Origin: CAYWWM01 sp965198025
GTDB taxonomy: Bacteria > Acidobacteriota > Terriglobia > 2-12-FULL-54-10
Assembly: GCA_965198025.1 (NCBI GenBank)
Contig: OZ240237.1
Coordinates: 3,162,001 to 3,226,000, forward strand
DNA length: 64,000 nucleotides
Direction of reading: 5' to 3'
Every line of letters starts with the position of its first letter. The stretch's first letter is position 1. The notes under the pieces are model-generated. The model was not told where the DNA came from and did no database searches. It saw only the letters and a list, made by a program, of their open reading frames with translations. Below are positions 8,185-16,764 of the stretch, one piece after another. The position numbers and the translations under genes are program-made.

Positions 8185-8343
8185 GGCTGGCAAGGCGGGG
8201 GAGCCGAGCGAGGGGGGCGAGTGAATCGTCCGGGGGCGTTAGCATCTTCATCCTCGGAACTTCCCCGCACGGTGGCGGGGTTTGGGTGTATCATACGGCT
8301 CGAAAAATCTCCATGACTCTTCATCCGATTGAACCGTACCACC
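8185..8343 (+). repeat. direct repeat B, matching 6346-6493
   Basis: This copy includes the native upstream region and start of the restriction enzyme gene at 8313. Compared with copy A it has an extra stretch around GTTAGCATCTTCATCCTC. The segment between the copies (about 1.7 kb) holds the toxin-antitoxin genes and the relic at 7888-8184. Confidence 0.85.
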
Positions 8344-11300
8344 GACAAATCGAGAAAGCTCTGCAAGCGCAGAACGCGACGGAGCACACGCACCGGCCGG
8401 CGTTGAAGACGCTGGTGGAATCTCTGGCGGCGGGGATCACTGCAACCAACGAACCGAAGCGGGAGGCCTGCGGCGCACCGGATTTCGCGGTCAGCCGGAA
8501 TGCACAGCACGGTCCGGTCACGCTCGGCTACATGGAAGCCAAGGACGTTGACAAACCGCTGGATGAAGTTGAGCGAGACGAACAGATCCAGCGGTATCTC
8601 ACCCACTTGCCCAACCGCAATTTCATTCTGACCGACTATCTGGAATTCCGCTGGTACGTGGAAGGAAAGCACAGGCAAACGGCGCGAGTGGCTCGCGTTT
8701 CGAAAGGCGGGAAGCTGGCGCGGGAAAAGGATGGAGAGAAAGCGGTCACAGAACTGCTGACGGCATTTCTATCGCAGGAGCCGGAACCGACCCGGAAGCC
8801 GAAGGAACTGGCGCTGCGCATGGCGCGGCTGGCGCACCTGATCCGGGACATGATCGTCGCGGCGTTTAAGAATCAGTCGGCGTCGGCGACGCTGCAGGAC
8901 CTGCACGGAGCGTTCGAGAAGGCACTGATCCCGGATTTGCCGGAAAAACAGTTCGCGGACATGTTCGCGCAGACGCTGGCCTACGGGCTGTTCGCGGCAC
9001 GGTGCAATCACCAGGGACCGGCGGGGTCGTTCCGGCGGCTGGGGGCGGCGCAGGAAATTCCGAAGACGAATCCGTTTCTGCGGCAACTGTTCGAGACGAT
9101 CACGGGCACGGCATTGGATGAGGAGCCGTTCGTGGGATTCGTGGACGACCTGGCGCAATTGCTGGCCGACACGGTGATCGAGGGACCGGATGGAGTGCTG
9201 GCGGACTTCGGGAAGCGGACGGCGCGGCAGGACCCGGTGGTGCACTTCTACGAGACGTTCCTGGCGGCGTACGACCCGAAGCTGCGCGAGGCACGGGGAG
9301 TGTATTACACGCCGGAGCCGGTGGTGTCCTACATCGTGCGGTCGGTGGATTCTCTGCTCAAGACGCGGTTTGGATGCCCGAACGGGCTGGCGGACACGGG
9401 GAGGGTGGAATACGAACGGGAGGAAGAGAGCGGAGGAAAGCGAAAGAAGGTCCAAGCGACTTCGCATCGGGTGCTGATTCTGGACCCGGCGTGCGGAACA
9501 GGAACGTTTCTCTACGCGGTGATTGACCATATCCGCAATGAATTCATGCGGCAGGGAAACGCCGGGATGTGGTCGGGGTACGTGCGGAACCACTTGCTGC
9601 CGCGCATCTTCGGGTTCGAGCTGCTGATGGCGCCCTATGCAGTGGCGCACTTCAAGCTGGGGATGCAGCTAGCAGGGCAGGACATGAGCGAGGCGGAACG
9701 GGAGACGTGGTCGTGCGACTTCGCGGGGAACGAGCGGCTGGGAGTGTACCTTACCAACACGCTGGAAGAGGCCGAACGACGAGCGGAAACACTATTCGGT
9801 CCGCTGCGTGTGATTACGCAGGAGGCGATCGCGGCCGCAGCAATTAAGCATGATTTGCCGATCATGATTATTATGGGTAACCCACCATATTCAGGTATCT
9901 CCGCTAATCGTAGTGAATGGATCACAGACCTTATCAAATGCTATCGAGAGGTAAATGGACAGCCACTTGGGGAAAAGAAAGTTTGGTTGAAAAATGATTA
10001 CATAAAATTTGTTCGCTTTGGTCAATGGCGAATAGAGTCTACTGGGAGCGGAATACTAGCTTTCATTACGGATCACAGCTATCTAGACAGTCCGACCTTT
10101 AGAGGGATGCGTCAGCACCTTCTGAAAACCTTTGGGGAAATTTACATACTAAACCTGCACGGGAATTCCAAAAGGAGAGAGGAATCGCCGGATGGTACCG
10201 CAGACCAAAACGTTTTTGATATTACTCAGGGAGTAGCAATTGCACTTTTCGTTAAGCGACCGGGAAAGCAAGTTATCCATTACGCGGATTTATGGGGACT
10301 GAGGGAGGAGAAATACTCAACCCTAATGGAACTTGACGTTTCAAACACTCGTTGGGAGAAAATTGTACCCCACTCACCCCTCTTCCAGTTTGTTCCGGTT
10401 GAGAGCACATTGGAACCTGAATATGCGGTGGGCTGGAAGGTTAACGAAATCTTTTCCTTGGGATCTAACGGTGTGCAGACCTCCAGAGACTCGCTTGTAG
10501 TCGCTCTTGACAATCAATCGCTTGCCAACTCCATTGAACTGTTTATTGATGAAAATAGAAGCATTGAAGAGATTCGGTTCGAATTTTTTGGGAACAAAGC
10601 TGTCAATAATTATGCCCCTGGTGACACACGTGAGTGGAAGTTAGAAGAAGCTCGTTCAGCTCTACAAAAAACTCCTCGCTGGCGTGAGGACATAATCCCC
10701 TACTTATACCGGCCATTCGACGAACGCTTTGTCCTCTACAGCAAGTCTATGGTGGACTGGCCCAGGGAAAAGGTTATGCGCCAAATGAGAAAAGAAAATC
10801 GTGCATTGTGCGTGGGCCGGGCAGGATTAGTTGCAAGTGGAACATGGGACATAGTTTTTTTGACAAAGCAAACGTGTGATCACAACCTGTTCTATCGGGG
10901 CAGTAGTCTTAACTTTCCAGTTTACGTTTACCCTACTGGCAAACAGAACTACACCGGGCAGAGGGAACTTCGAATCAAGAAATTTAGTTGGGCTTCCGGG
11001 CCGGGCGGGCGACAGCCGAATCTGAACCCGAAGTTTGTGGCGGACCTGGAAAAGCGGGTCAGGCTGTCGTTCGTCCCGGACGGCAAGGGGGACTTGAGAA
11101 AGACGTTCGGGCCGGAGGATGTGTTCCATTACATCTATGCAGTGCTGCACGCGCCGACGTACCGGAGGCGGTACGCGGAGTTTCTGAAGAGCGATTTTCC
11201 ACGGGTGCCGCTGACGTCGGACGTGAAGCTGTTCCGGAGGCTGTGCGGGCTGGGGAGCGAGCTGGCATCGCTGCACCTGCTGGAATCGCCGAAGCTGGCG

Positions 11301-11666
11301 AAGCCAATGGCGCGGTTTCCGGTGAAGGGGGCGAACGTTGTAGAGAAGGGCTACCCGAAATACGTGGCGCCGGGCGAGCCGGAGCCGGGGACGGGGAAGA
11401 AGGTTGCCGCAGGACGGGTGTACATCAGCAAGGGGGACGCGAAGGCCGGGAAAGAGGGGCAGTACTTCGAAGGGGTGCCGCCAGAGGTGTGGGAGTTCCA
11501 TATCGGCGGGTACCAGGTGTGCGAGAAGTGGCTGAAAGACCGGCGGGGGCGGGAGTTGCGCTACGAGGACCTGGAGCATTACTGCAAGATCGTAACGGCA
11601 CTCGCAGAAACCATCCGGCTGATGGGGGCAATCGACGGGGCGATTCCGCGCTGGCCGATGGAGTGA
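8313..11666 (+). CDS. single-chain restriction-modification enzyme (type ISP/IIG-like)
   Basis: One polypeptide of about 1117 residues combining nuclease and adenine-N6 methyltransferase. A PD-(D/E)xK-like nuclease signature (GAPDF near residue 54, MEAKDVD near 75) is N-terminal. A helical coupler follows, then methylase motif I DPACGTGTF near 390 and motif IV NPPY near 521. A target-recognition region comes next, and a C-terminal GGYQVCEKWLKDR segment typical of type ISP enzymes. The helicase domain of true type ISP enzymes is absent. Codons 509-892 (about 9841-10990) are distinctly AT-richer than the rest, indicating a swapped module. The start MTLHPIEPYH is preferred over an ATG at 8286 because the direct repeats preserve it. 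Confidence 0.8.
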   Translation: MTLHPIEPYHRQIEKALQAQNATEHTHRPALKTLVESLAAGITATNEPKREACGAPDFAVSRNAQHGPVTLGYMEAKDVDKPLDEVERDEQIQRYLTHLPNRNFILTDYLEFRWYVEGKHRQTARVARVSKGGKLAREKDGEKAVTELLTAFLSQEPEPTRKPKELALRMARLAHLIRDMIVAAFKNQSASATLQDLHGAFEKALIPDLPEKQFADMFAQTLAYGLFAARCNHQGPAGSFRRLGAAQEIPKTNPFLRQLFETITGTALDEEPFVGFVDDLAQLLADTVIEGPDGVLADFGKRTARQDPVVHFYETFLAAYDPKLREARGVYYTPEPVVSYIVRSVDSLLKTRFGCPNGLADTGRVEYEREEESGGKRKKVQATSHRVLILDPACGTGTFLYAVIDHIRNEFMRQGNAGMWSGYVRNHLLPRIFGFELLMAPYAVAHFKLGMQLAGQDMSEAERETWSCDFAGNERLGVYLTNTLEEAERRAETLFGPLRVITQEAIAAAAIKHDLPIMIIMGNPPYSGISANRSEWITDLIKCYREVNGQPLGEKKVWLKNDYIKFVRFGQWRIESTGSGILAFITDHSYLDSPTFRGMRQHLLKTFGEIYILNLHGNSKRREESPDGTADQNVFDITQGVAIALFVKRPGKQVIHYADLWGLREEKYSTLMELDVSNTRWEKIVPHSPLFQFVPVESTLEPEYAVGWKVNEIFSLGSNGVQTSRDSLVVALDNQSLANSIELFIDENRSIEEIRFEFFGNKAVNNYAPGDTREWKLEEARSALQKTPRWREDIIPYLYRPFDERFVLYSKSMVDWPREKVMRQMRKENRALCVGRAGLVASGTWDIVFLTKQTCDHNLFYRGSSLNFPVYVYPTGKQNYTGQRELRIKKFSWASGPGGRQPNLNPKFVADLEKRVRLSFVPDGKGDLRKTFGPEDVFHYIYAVLHAPTYRRRYAEFLKSDFPRVPLTSDVKLFRRLCGLGSELASLHLLESPKLAKPMARFPVKGANVVEKGYPKYVAPGEPEPGTGKKVAAGRVYISKGDAKAGKEGQYFEGVPPEVWEFHIGGYQVCEKWLKDRRGRELRYEDLEHYCKIVTALAETIRLMGAIDGAIPRWPME

Positions 11667-11785
11667 ATGGAAAGCGGCGAGAAGCGACGAGGGGGGAGAG
11701 GGCGGCGCTACAGGGCAGGACAGATGCTACTTCAGGAACAGTGGAAAATTTGATTCAAAAGTCGCTGCGCTCGCGCTCCGCTTGG

Positions 11786-11851
11786 GCCTACGGCAGTGAG
11801 GTACTTTGATTCCGCAAGCTCTTTGCGGCACGGTTGAAACCGTGCCCTTAC
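11786..11851 (+). repeat. 66-base dispersed element R1, copy 1
   Basis: Begins GCCTACGGCAGTGAGGTAC and ends with the hairpin GGCACGGTTGAAACCGTGCC (9-bp stem, 2-base loop) plus CTTAC. Related copies are at 12168, 12554, 29328, 29807 (partial) and 30795. Confidence 0.85.
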
Positions 11852-12167
11852 AAAAAGGGGTGGAAGGCGGGAAAGGTGACGAGCAGATCCCTCGCTTCCG
11901 CTCGACTGCGCTCGGAACAGGCCGCTCGGGATGACACTTCAAACGCTTTCGATGAATCGGGGAGTCAGAGAGGGCGCGGGGAGTCCAGGAAAAGCGGGCC
12001 TACGGCAGTGAGGTACTGTCTTCTTCAACTGCATTGTTCCGGGGGCGTTGCCCCCGGCTATTCATGGGTTGCCCTTGCAGGGCAACGGACGGGAATGGCA
12101 TTGCGTGAGGAGAAAAGAGTCAGAAGAAAGGCAAATTTTCTTGTCGCTGCGCTCGCGCTCCGCGACG

Positions 12168-12233
12168 GCCTACGGCAGTGAGGTACTTTGATTCCGCAAG
12201 CTCTTTGCGGCACGGCTGAAGCCGTGCCCTTAC
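12168..12233 (+). repeat. 66-base dispersed element R1, copy 2
   Basis: Same length as copy 1. The hairpin reads GGCACGGCTGAAGCCGTGCC: relative to copy 1 both bases of one pair have changed (T-A to C-G), so pairing is preserved. Confidence 0.85.
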
Positions 12234-12553
12234 GAGTTCATCTGAGAAAAGGGGGGCGTGTTGTTCAATGGACAAGCCACCTCAGGGGTTAAAACCCCTG
12301 AGAATGCCGGAGCATCTCGGCACGGCTGAAGCCGTGCCCTTACGGGATGCGACGGAAGGCAGGAAAGGTGAAGAGCAGATCCCTCGCTCCCGCTCAGGAT
12401 GACACAGTCTTGAGGGGTGGCCTGCACTATTGGGGACAGACCGGAGGGCTGTCGCTACCTTCAGGGCGCTTTCCTCGCTCGGGATGACACCTCTATACTT
12501 TCAATGAATCGGGGAGTCAGAGGGCGAGCGGGGAGCCGTTCCAGGAAAAACGA

Positions 12554-12619
12554 GCCTACGGCAGTGAGGTACTTTGATTCCGCAAGCCCTTTGTGGCACG
12601 GCTGAAGCCGTGCCCTTAC
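12554..12619 (+). repeat. 66-base dispersed element R1, copy 3
   Basis: Same structure as copy 2 with the C-G variant hairpin and two substitutions in the AAGCCCTTTGTGG stretch before it. Confidence 0.85.
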
Positions 12620-12884
12620 GGGATGCGACGGAAGGCAGGAAAGGTGACGAGCAGATCCCTCGCTCCCGCTCAGGATGACACAGTCTGGAGGGGTGGTTTG
12701 TGCTATTGGGGACAGGCCGGAGGCAAAAAGTGAATAGCTACGGCATGTTGTTCATGCCGTGGGCCTGTTCCGGGTTGTTTCAGCAAAAACCCACGGCACA
12801 GAAACCGTGCCGTGGCTACCCCAGCGCGCGCGGCTCGGATTCAAGCGAAGAGCAGATCCCTCGTCGGAAAGTGCCTGCGGTTTG

Positions 12885-12910
12885 CGAAACGACATCAATA
12901 TGTCGTTTCG
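12885..12910. repeat. 26-base hairpin element H, copy 1
   Basis: CGAAACGACAT-CAAT-ATGTCGTTTCG: 11-bp perfect stem with a 4-base loop. Same family as 14469, 29467, 29702, 30688 and 38195. Confidence 0.85.
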
Positions 12911-12969
12911 TGTCGCTTTCCTCACTCGGGATGACACCTCTATACTTTCAATGAACCAGGAGAGAAGAA

Positions 12970-14358
12970 ATGGAACAGGCGGTGATTTTGAGTGCGGTGC
13001 GGACCGGGATCGGGAAATTCATGGGAGCACTGGCACCGTTTGCGGCAACCAAGTTGGGAGCGGTGGTGGTGCGCGAGGCGGCGGCGCGGGCCGGCGTCGA
13101 GCCGGGCCAAGTGGAAGAAGTGATCCTGGGAAACGTGGTGCAAGCAGGGTTGGGACAGAATCCGGCGCGGCAGGCGGCGCTGGGAGCAGGGCTGCCGCCG
13201 AAAGTGGCAGCGATGACGATCAACAAAGTCTGCGGCTCGGGGTTGAAGTCGGTGGCGCTGGCGGGGCAGGCGATTCAGGTGGGCGAGCTCGAGATTGCGG
13301 TGGCGGGGGGAATGGAGTCCATGACGAACGCGCCGTTCCTGCTGCAGAAGGGGCGCGACGGACTGCGGCTGGGAAACGGCAAACTGACCGACTCCATGGT
13401 GCATGACGGGTTGTGGGACGCCTACGAGGACTACCACATGGGATGCATGGGCGAAGTAGTGGCCGACAAATACCACGTGACGCGCGAAGAGCAGGACGAG
13501 TACGCGCTCGGCAGTCATCGTAAAGCGGTGGCGGCGATGGAGGCGTGCCGGTTCGAGTCGCAGATTGTTGCCGTGGAAATCCCACAGCGGAAGCGCGAGC
13601 CGCTCCGATTCCAGCGGGACGAAGGGCCGCGTGCCGACACCAGCCTCGAAGCGTTGCAAAAGCTCAAGCCGGTGTTCCGCGAAAACGGAACCGTGACGGC
13701 GGGCAACGCTTCGACCATGAACGACGGTGCGGCCGCGCTGGTGGTGGCGTCGGAGAAAACGGCGCAGCGGCTCGGCAAGGAGCCGATGGCGCGCATCGCG
13801 GGGCAGGCCGTAAGCGGGATCGAGCCAGCGCTGGTGATGATGGCGCCGGTAGAGGCGGTTGAGAAACTGCTCCAGAAACTTGGGTGGGATCGCGACGCGG
13901 TGGACCTTTACGAATTGAATGAGGCGTTTGCGGTGCAGTCGGTGGCGCTGATCCGGGAACTGAAACTCGATCCGGCGAAAGTGAATGTGAACGGCGGGGC
14001 GGTGGCGCTGGGGCATCCGCTGGGGGCGAGCGGGGCGCGGATTCTGGTGACACTGCTTCACGAGATGATCGCACGGAAAGCGAAGAAGGGCATCGCGGCG
14101 CTGTGCCTGGGAGGCGGGAACGCAGTGGCGATGGCGGATGGAACGGAGCAGAATCAGTCAACCCCTGCGGGGTTGATCCCTTCTGTTGCGGCCTGGTTCC
14201 GCAGGTTGAAACCTGCGGCTATTCACGGGAAGCCCCTTCGGGGCAGGAAAGCACACGAAACGAGAGTCCGCAACGGCGGGCAGATGCCCGCGCTCCCAGG
14301 GCTGCGCTACATGTCCGTCCTTGTCACAAAGAAAAATATTCGCAAACTGGTAAGCTAG
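12970..14358 (+). CDS. acetyl-CoA C-acetyltransferase (thiolase) with repeat-derived C-terminal tail
   Basis: Thiolase condenses or cleaves acetyl-CoA/acyl-CoA units. Active-site Cys88 is in NKVCGSG. The catalytic histidine is in VALGHPLGASG and the second cysteine in AALCLGGGNA, near residue 380. The body matches standard ~390-residue thiolases. The frame then continues past the normal end: from about codon 396 it reads through a 147-base dispersed element (14155-14301) that also occurs at 31082, adding roughly 65 unrelated residues and giving 462. A strong AGGAG site precedes the ATG. A second, normal-length thiolase is at 36333. Confidence 0.9.
   Translation: MEQAVILSAVRTGIGKFMGALAPFAATKLGAVVVREAAARAGVEPGQVEEVILGNVVQAGLGQNPARQAALGAGLPPKVAAMTINKVCGSGLKSVALAGQAIQVGELEIAVAGGMESMTNAPFLLQKGRDGLRLGNGKLTDSMVHDGLWDAYEDYHMGCMGEVVADKYHVTREEQDEYALGSHRKAVAAMEACRFESQIVAVEIPQRKREPLRFQRDEGPRADTSLEALQKLKPVFRENGTVTAGNASTMNDGAAALVVASEKTAQRLGKEPMARIAGQAVSGIEPALVMMAPVEAVEKLLQKLGWDRDAVDLYELNEAFAVQSVALIRELKLDPAKVNVNGGAVALGHPLGASGARILVTLLHEMIARKAKKGIAALCLGGGNAVAMADGTEQNQSTPAGLIPSVAAWFRRLKPAAIHGKPLRGRKAHETRVRNGGQMPALPGLRYMSVLVTKKNIRKLVS
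14155..14301 (+). repeat. 147-base dispersed element R2, copy 1
   Basis: Nearly identical to 31082-31229 (about the first 118 bases match throughout). It contains three hairpins: TCAACCCC-TGC-GGGGTTGA, CCGCAGGTT-GA-AACCTGCGG and GCCCC-TTC-GGGGC. This copy lies inside the 3' end of the thiolase frame. Confidence 0.9.
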
Positions 14359-14715
14359 AAGCTGGGACTCGGGACTCGCAGAATCGGTGCGGGCTGGGGG
14401 GCAGCTAGTTGCTGTTACGTCAGGACGAGCGACGAGCAGATCCCTCGTCGCCCCTTACCTGCGGCTCGCGAAACGACATCGATATGTCGTTTCGGGCTCG
14501 GGATGACACCTTTAGTACTTTCAATGAGTCGGGAGTCTGACACTTCGGGTTCGTGGCGCAGAACAGAGTGCAGGCCTGGAGACAATAAGGCCACCGCTCG
14601 CTTACGCGCGCAGGTGTTTGGATTTTACGAACAACTTGCGGCACGGCTTGAAGCCCTGCCCTTACGGTGATTCCACCCTGCTTGCGAGAGCGTGGGGCGT
14701 AATCTATAAGACAGC
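14359..14715. repeat. intergenic region with dispersed repeats
   Basis: A gap of 357 bases without a gene. It holds hairpin H copy 2, the GGGATGACACC phrase, and an imperfect GGCACGGCTTGAAGCCCTGCC hairpin near 14641 that resembles the end of element R1. Confidence 0.7.
14469..14494. repeat. 26-base hairpin element H, copy 2
   Basis: CGAAACGACAT-CGAT-ATGTCGTTTCG, 11-bp stem and 4-base loop. It is followed by CGGGATGACACC as at the other sites. Confidence 0.85.
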
Positions 14716-15696
14716 ATGAGCATTTACAAGGAAAAGCCGCTGGACCGGAAAGGGCTGAAGACGATTCCGCTGAGGGAGCGACCGGCCAAGGTGTCGCTGA
14801 GCCAGTTTGCGAAGCCGTACGCTAAAGGCGAAGGGGTGCTGGGGATGATCGAGTCGATGCCGCGCATCCTGGCGGGCGAGAGCTTTCGGGCAGTGGTGGA
14901 AGCGCTACGGCGGGCGCGGGACATGGAGAAGCCGATCCTGTGGGGCCTGGGTGGGCACGTGGTGAAAGTCGGGCTGGGGCCGACGCTGATCGACCTGATG
15001 GAGCGGGGCTACGTGAACGGCGTGGCGATGAACGGTTCGACGGCGATCCATGACTTCGAGGTGGCGCTGGTGGGGTCAACTTCCGAGGAAGTGGACGCCA
15101 TGCTGCCCGGTGGCAAGTTCGGGATGGCGGAAGAAACGGGCGCGTGGATGAATCAGGCCATCAGCGAGGGCGACGCGAAAGATATCGGGATCGGGGAAGC
15201 GCTGGGCGAATTTCTGCTCAAGAAAGTGGAAGAACAGGGCGAACCGGGGAAACAGAACGTGCAGTTTCCGGACGCGAGCATCCTGCTGCAGGCGTACCGG
15301 CAGCGCATTCCGGTGACGGTGCACGTGGCGGTGGGGACGGACACGCCGCACAATCATCCGCTGGCGGACGGGCGGGCGATCGGCGGGGCGTCGCATCGGG
15401 ACTTCCTGCTCTTCTCCGGGATGGTGGCGAAGCTGGGGCACGGCGGTGTCTACCTGAACGTGGGGTCGGCGGTGGTGCTGCCGGAGGTGTTTCTGAAAGC
15501 GGTGACGGCGGCGCGCAATCTGGAGCACGAGCTCGACCAGTTCACGACGGTGAACCTGGACTTTCTGCAACACTACCGGCCGCTTGAGAACGTGGTGCGG
15601 CGCCCGACGATGGGCGGGGGCAAGGGATACGCGCTGACGGGACATCATGAGATTCTGCTGCCGTTGCTGGCGGCGGCGCTGGTGGAGCAGGAGTGA
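14716..15696 (+). CDS. conserved protein of unknown function
   Basis: A 326-residue soluble protein without signal peptide or membrane segments. It has glycine-rich, nucleotide-binding-looking loops: WGLGGHVVKVGLG near residue 76, then AMNGSTAIHDFEVAL, and HVAVGTDTPHNHP with clustered histidines near 210, followed by LNVGSAVVLPEVFLKAV. The pattern is faintly like deoxyhypusine-synthase-type Rossmann folds, but I do not recognise it with confidence. The many His and Gly residues would fit a metal- or NAD-dependent enzyme. It is followed by a CPBP protease and mtnA on the same strand. Confidence 0.75.
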   Translation: MSIYKEKPLDRKGLKTIPLRERPAKVSLSQFAKPYAKGEGVLGMIESMPRILAGESFRAVVEALRRARDMEKPILWGLGGHVVKVGLGPTLIDLMERGYVNGVAMNGSTAIHDFEVALVGSTSEEVDAMLPGGKFGMAEETGAWMNQAISEGDAKDIGIGEALGEFLLKKVEEQGEPGKQNVQFPDASILLQAYRQRIPVTVHVAVGTDTPHNHPLADGRAIGGASHRDFLLFSGMVAKLGHGGVYLNVGSAVVLPEVFLKAVTAARNLEHELDQFTTVNLDFLQHYRPLENVVRRPTMGGGKGYALTGHHEILLPLLAAALVEQE

Positions 15697-15819
15697 AGCA
15701 GGAGACAGAAGAAAAGCAGATGCCTCGTCGGAACAGATCCCGCAAGGCGGAATCCGTTCGCCTTCGGCATGACACATGAACCGGGACGACGCAAGTGTTT
15801 GCGACTGGCACCAACGAGC

Positions 15820-16761
15820 ATGAGTGAATCGGAGCGGCGCGGGGAAGAACAGGCCGGGGAAGAAGAGCGAGTCGACGGCGGGTCACAGCTTTCGCTGTGG
15901 CCGGCAGGAAGAGGGGAGCCTGCGCCGGGGATCAAGGAACAGGGAACAAGAGAGCAGATCCCTCGTCACTCCGTTGCTTCCCTCGACTCCGCTCGGGACA
16001 GACGGGACGAAGGCACACCGGGCCCGGGAGAGGCGCCGTGGTCGCTGACGGACCTGGGAGCGTTCTTGCTGTTCGTGTTCGTGGTCGCGCTGCCGGCGGC
16101 ATTCCTGGGAACGGCGGGAGCGTTCCTGGCGCTGCGGGAAGTTTTCGGCTGGGAGTCAACGGTAACGGAGGCGTTCACCCGGACGCCGCTGATTGTGGGG
16201 ATGCAGACGGGATGGGAAGCCTTGTGGCTGGCGTTCATCTATTTCACAGTGACGGTGAAGTACCGGCGGCGGTTCTGGGAGGCGGTGCGGTGGCGGTTGG
16301 GGAGGCACAGGCCGCGGAACTGGATGGCGGCAGGGGCAGGCCTGGCACTGGCAGCGCAGCTTTACTTCTACATCTCCCCGACGGAAAACGACCTGCCGAT
16401 CGAGGAGCTCTTCTCTAGTCCGGGAGCAGGGTACGCGCTGGCGATTTTCGGCATTCTGGTGGCGCCGTTTGTTGAGGAAGTGGTGTTTCGCGGATTCGTC
16501 TACCCGGTGTTGGAGCGGAGATGGGGCCTGGCGGCGGCGGTGCTGCTGACGGCGACGTTGTTTGCCGTGATCCATGCGTCGCAACTGTGGGGCGGATGGG
16601 AAGAGATCGCAGCGATCTTCGTGGTGGGAGTGGCGTTCTCCTACGCCCGGGGAAAGACCGGATCGCTGGCGCCGTCGTACCTGATGCACGTAGGCTACAA
16701 CACAGCACTGTTTGTTTCGTTGTATCTGTCAACGGAAGGGTTCCAGACCCTGAGCGGGTGA
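15820..16761 (+). CDS. CPBP family intramembrane metalloprotease (Rce1/CAAX-like)
   Basis: An integral membrane protease homolog of about 313 residues. The catalytic EExxxR motif (EEVVFR) is at residues 219-224, followed by FAVIHASQ and the third conserved site LMHVGYNTALF. Several hydrophobic helices begin with LGAFLLFVFVVALPAAFLG. The ~70-residue hydrophilic N-terminus contains an in-frame copy of the genome's GAGCAGATCCCTCGT...CTCGGGACAG repeat, giving EQIPRHSVASLDSARDR. An upstream ATG at 15769 also lies in repeat sequence, so the start at 15820 is preferred but not proven. mtnA begins 3 bases after the stop. Confidence 0.8.
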   Translation: MSESERRGEEQAGEEERVDGGSQLSLWPAGRGEPAPGIKEQGTREQIPRHSVASLDSARDRRDEGTPGPGEAPWSLTDLGAFLLFVFVVALPAAFLGTAGAFLALREVFGWESTVTEAFTRTPLIVGMQTGWEALWLAFIYFTVTVKYRRRFWEAVRWRLGRHRPRNWMAAGAGLALAAQLYFYISPTENDLPIEELFSSPGAGYALAIFGILVAPFVEEVVFRGFVYPVLERRWGLAAAVLLTATLFAVIHASQLWGGWEEIAAIFVVGVAFSYARGKTGSLAPSYLMHVGYNTALFVSLYLSTEGFQTLSG

Positions 16762-16764
16762 GCG

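Larger units (their letters stand above)
11667..12969. repeat. 1.3-kb repeat-rich intergenic region
   Basis: No convincing gene. The stretch is a patchwork of dispersed elements: three copies of a 66-base unit (listed separately), several GAGCAGATCCCTCG...GGGATGACAC phrases, and hairpins built from GGCACGG...CCGTGCC arms. Two near-identical blocks, about 12312-12410 and 12600-12695, share GGATGCGACGGAAGGCAGG and the following ~70 bases. Confidence 0.8.

Noticed and set aside
11667..12969. CRISPR array in the repeat-rich region
   Set aside because: Repeats are irregularly spaced, of different families and lengths, with no uniform spacers and no cas genes.
12940..14061. Long minus-strand frame opposite the thiolase
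   Set aside because: Antisense shadow rich in His, Arg and Pro; the plus-strand thiolase has all catalytic motifs.
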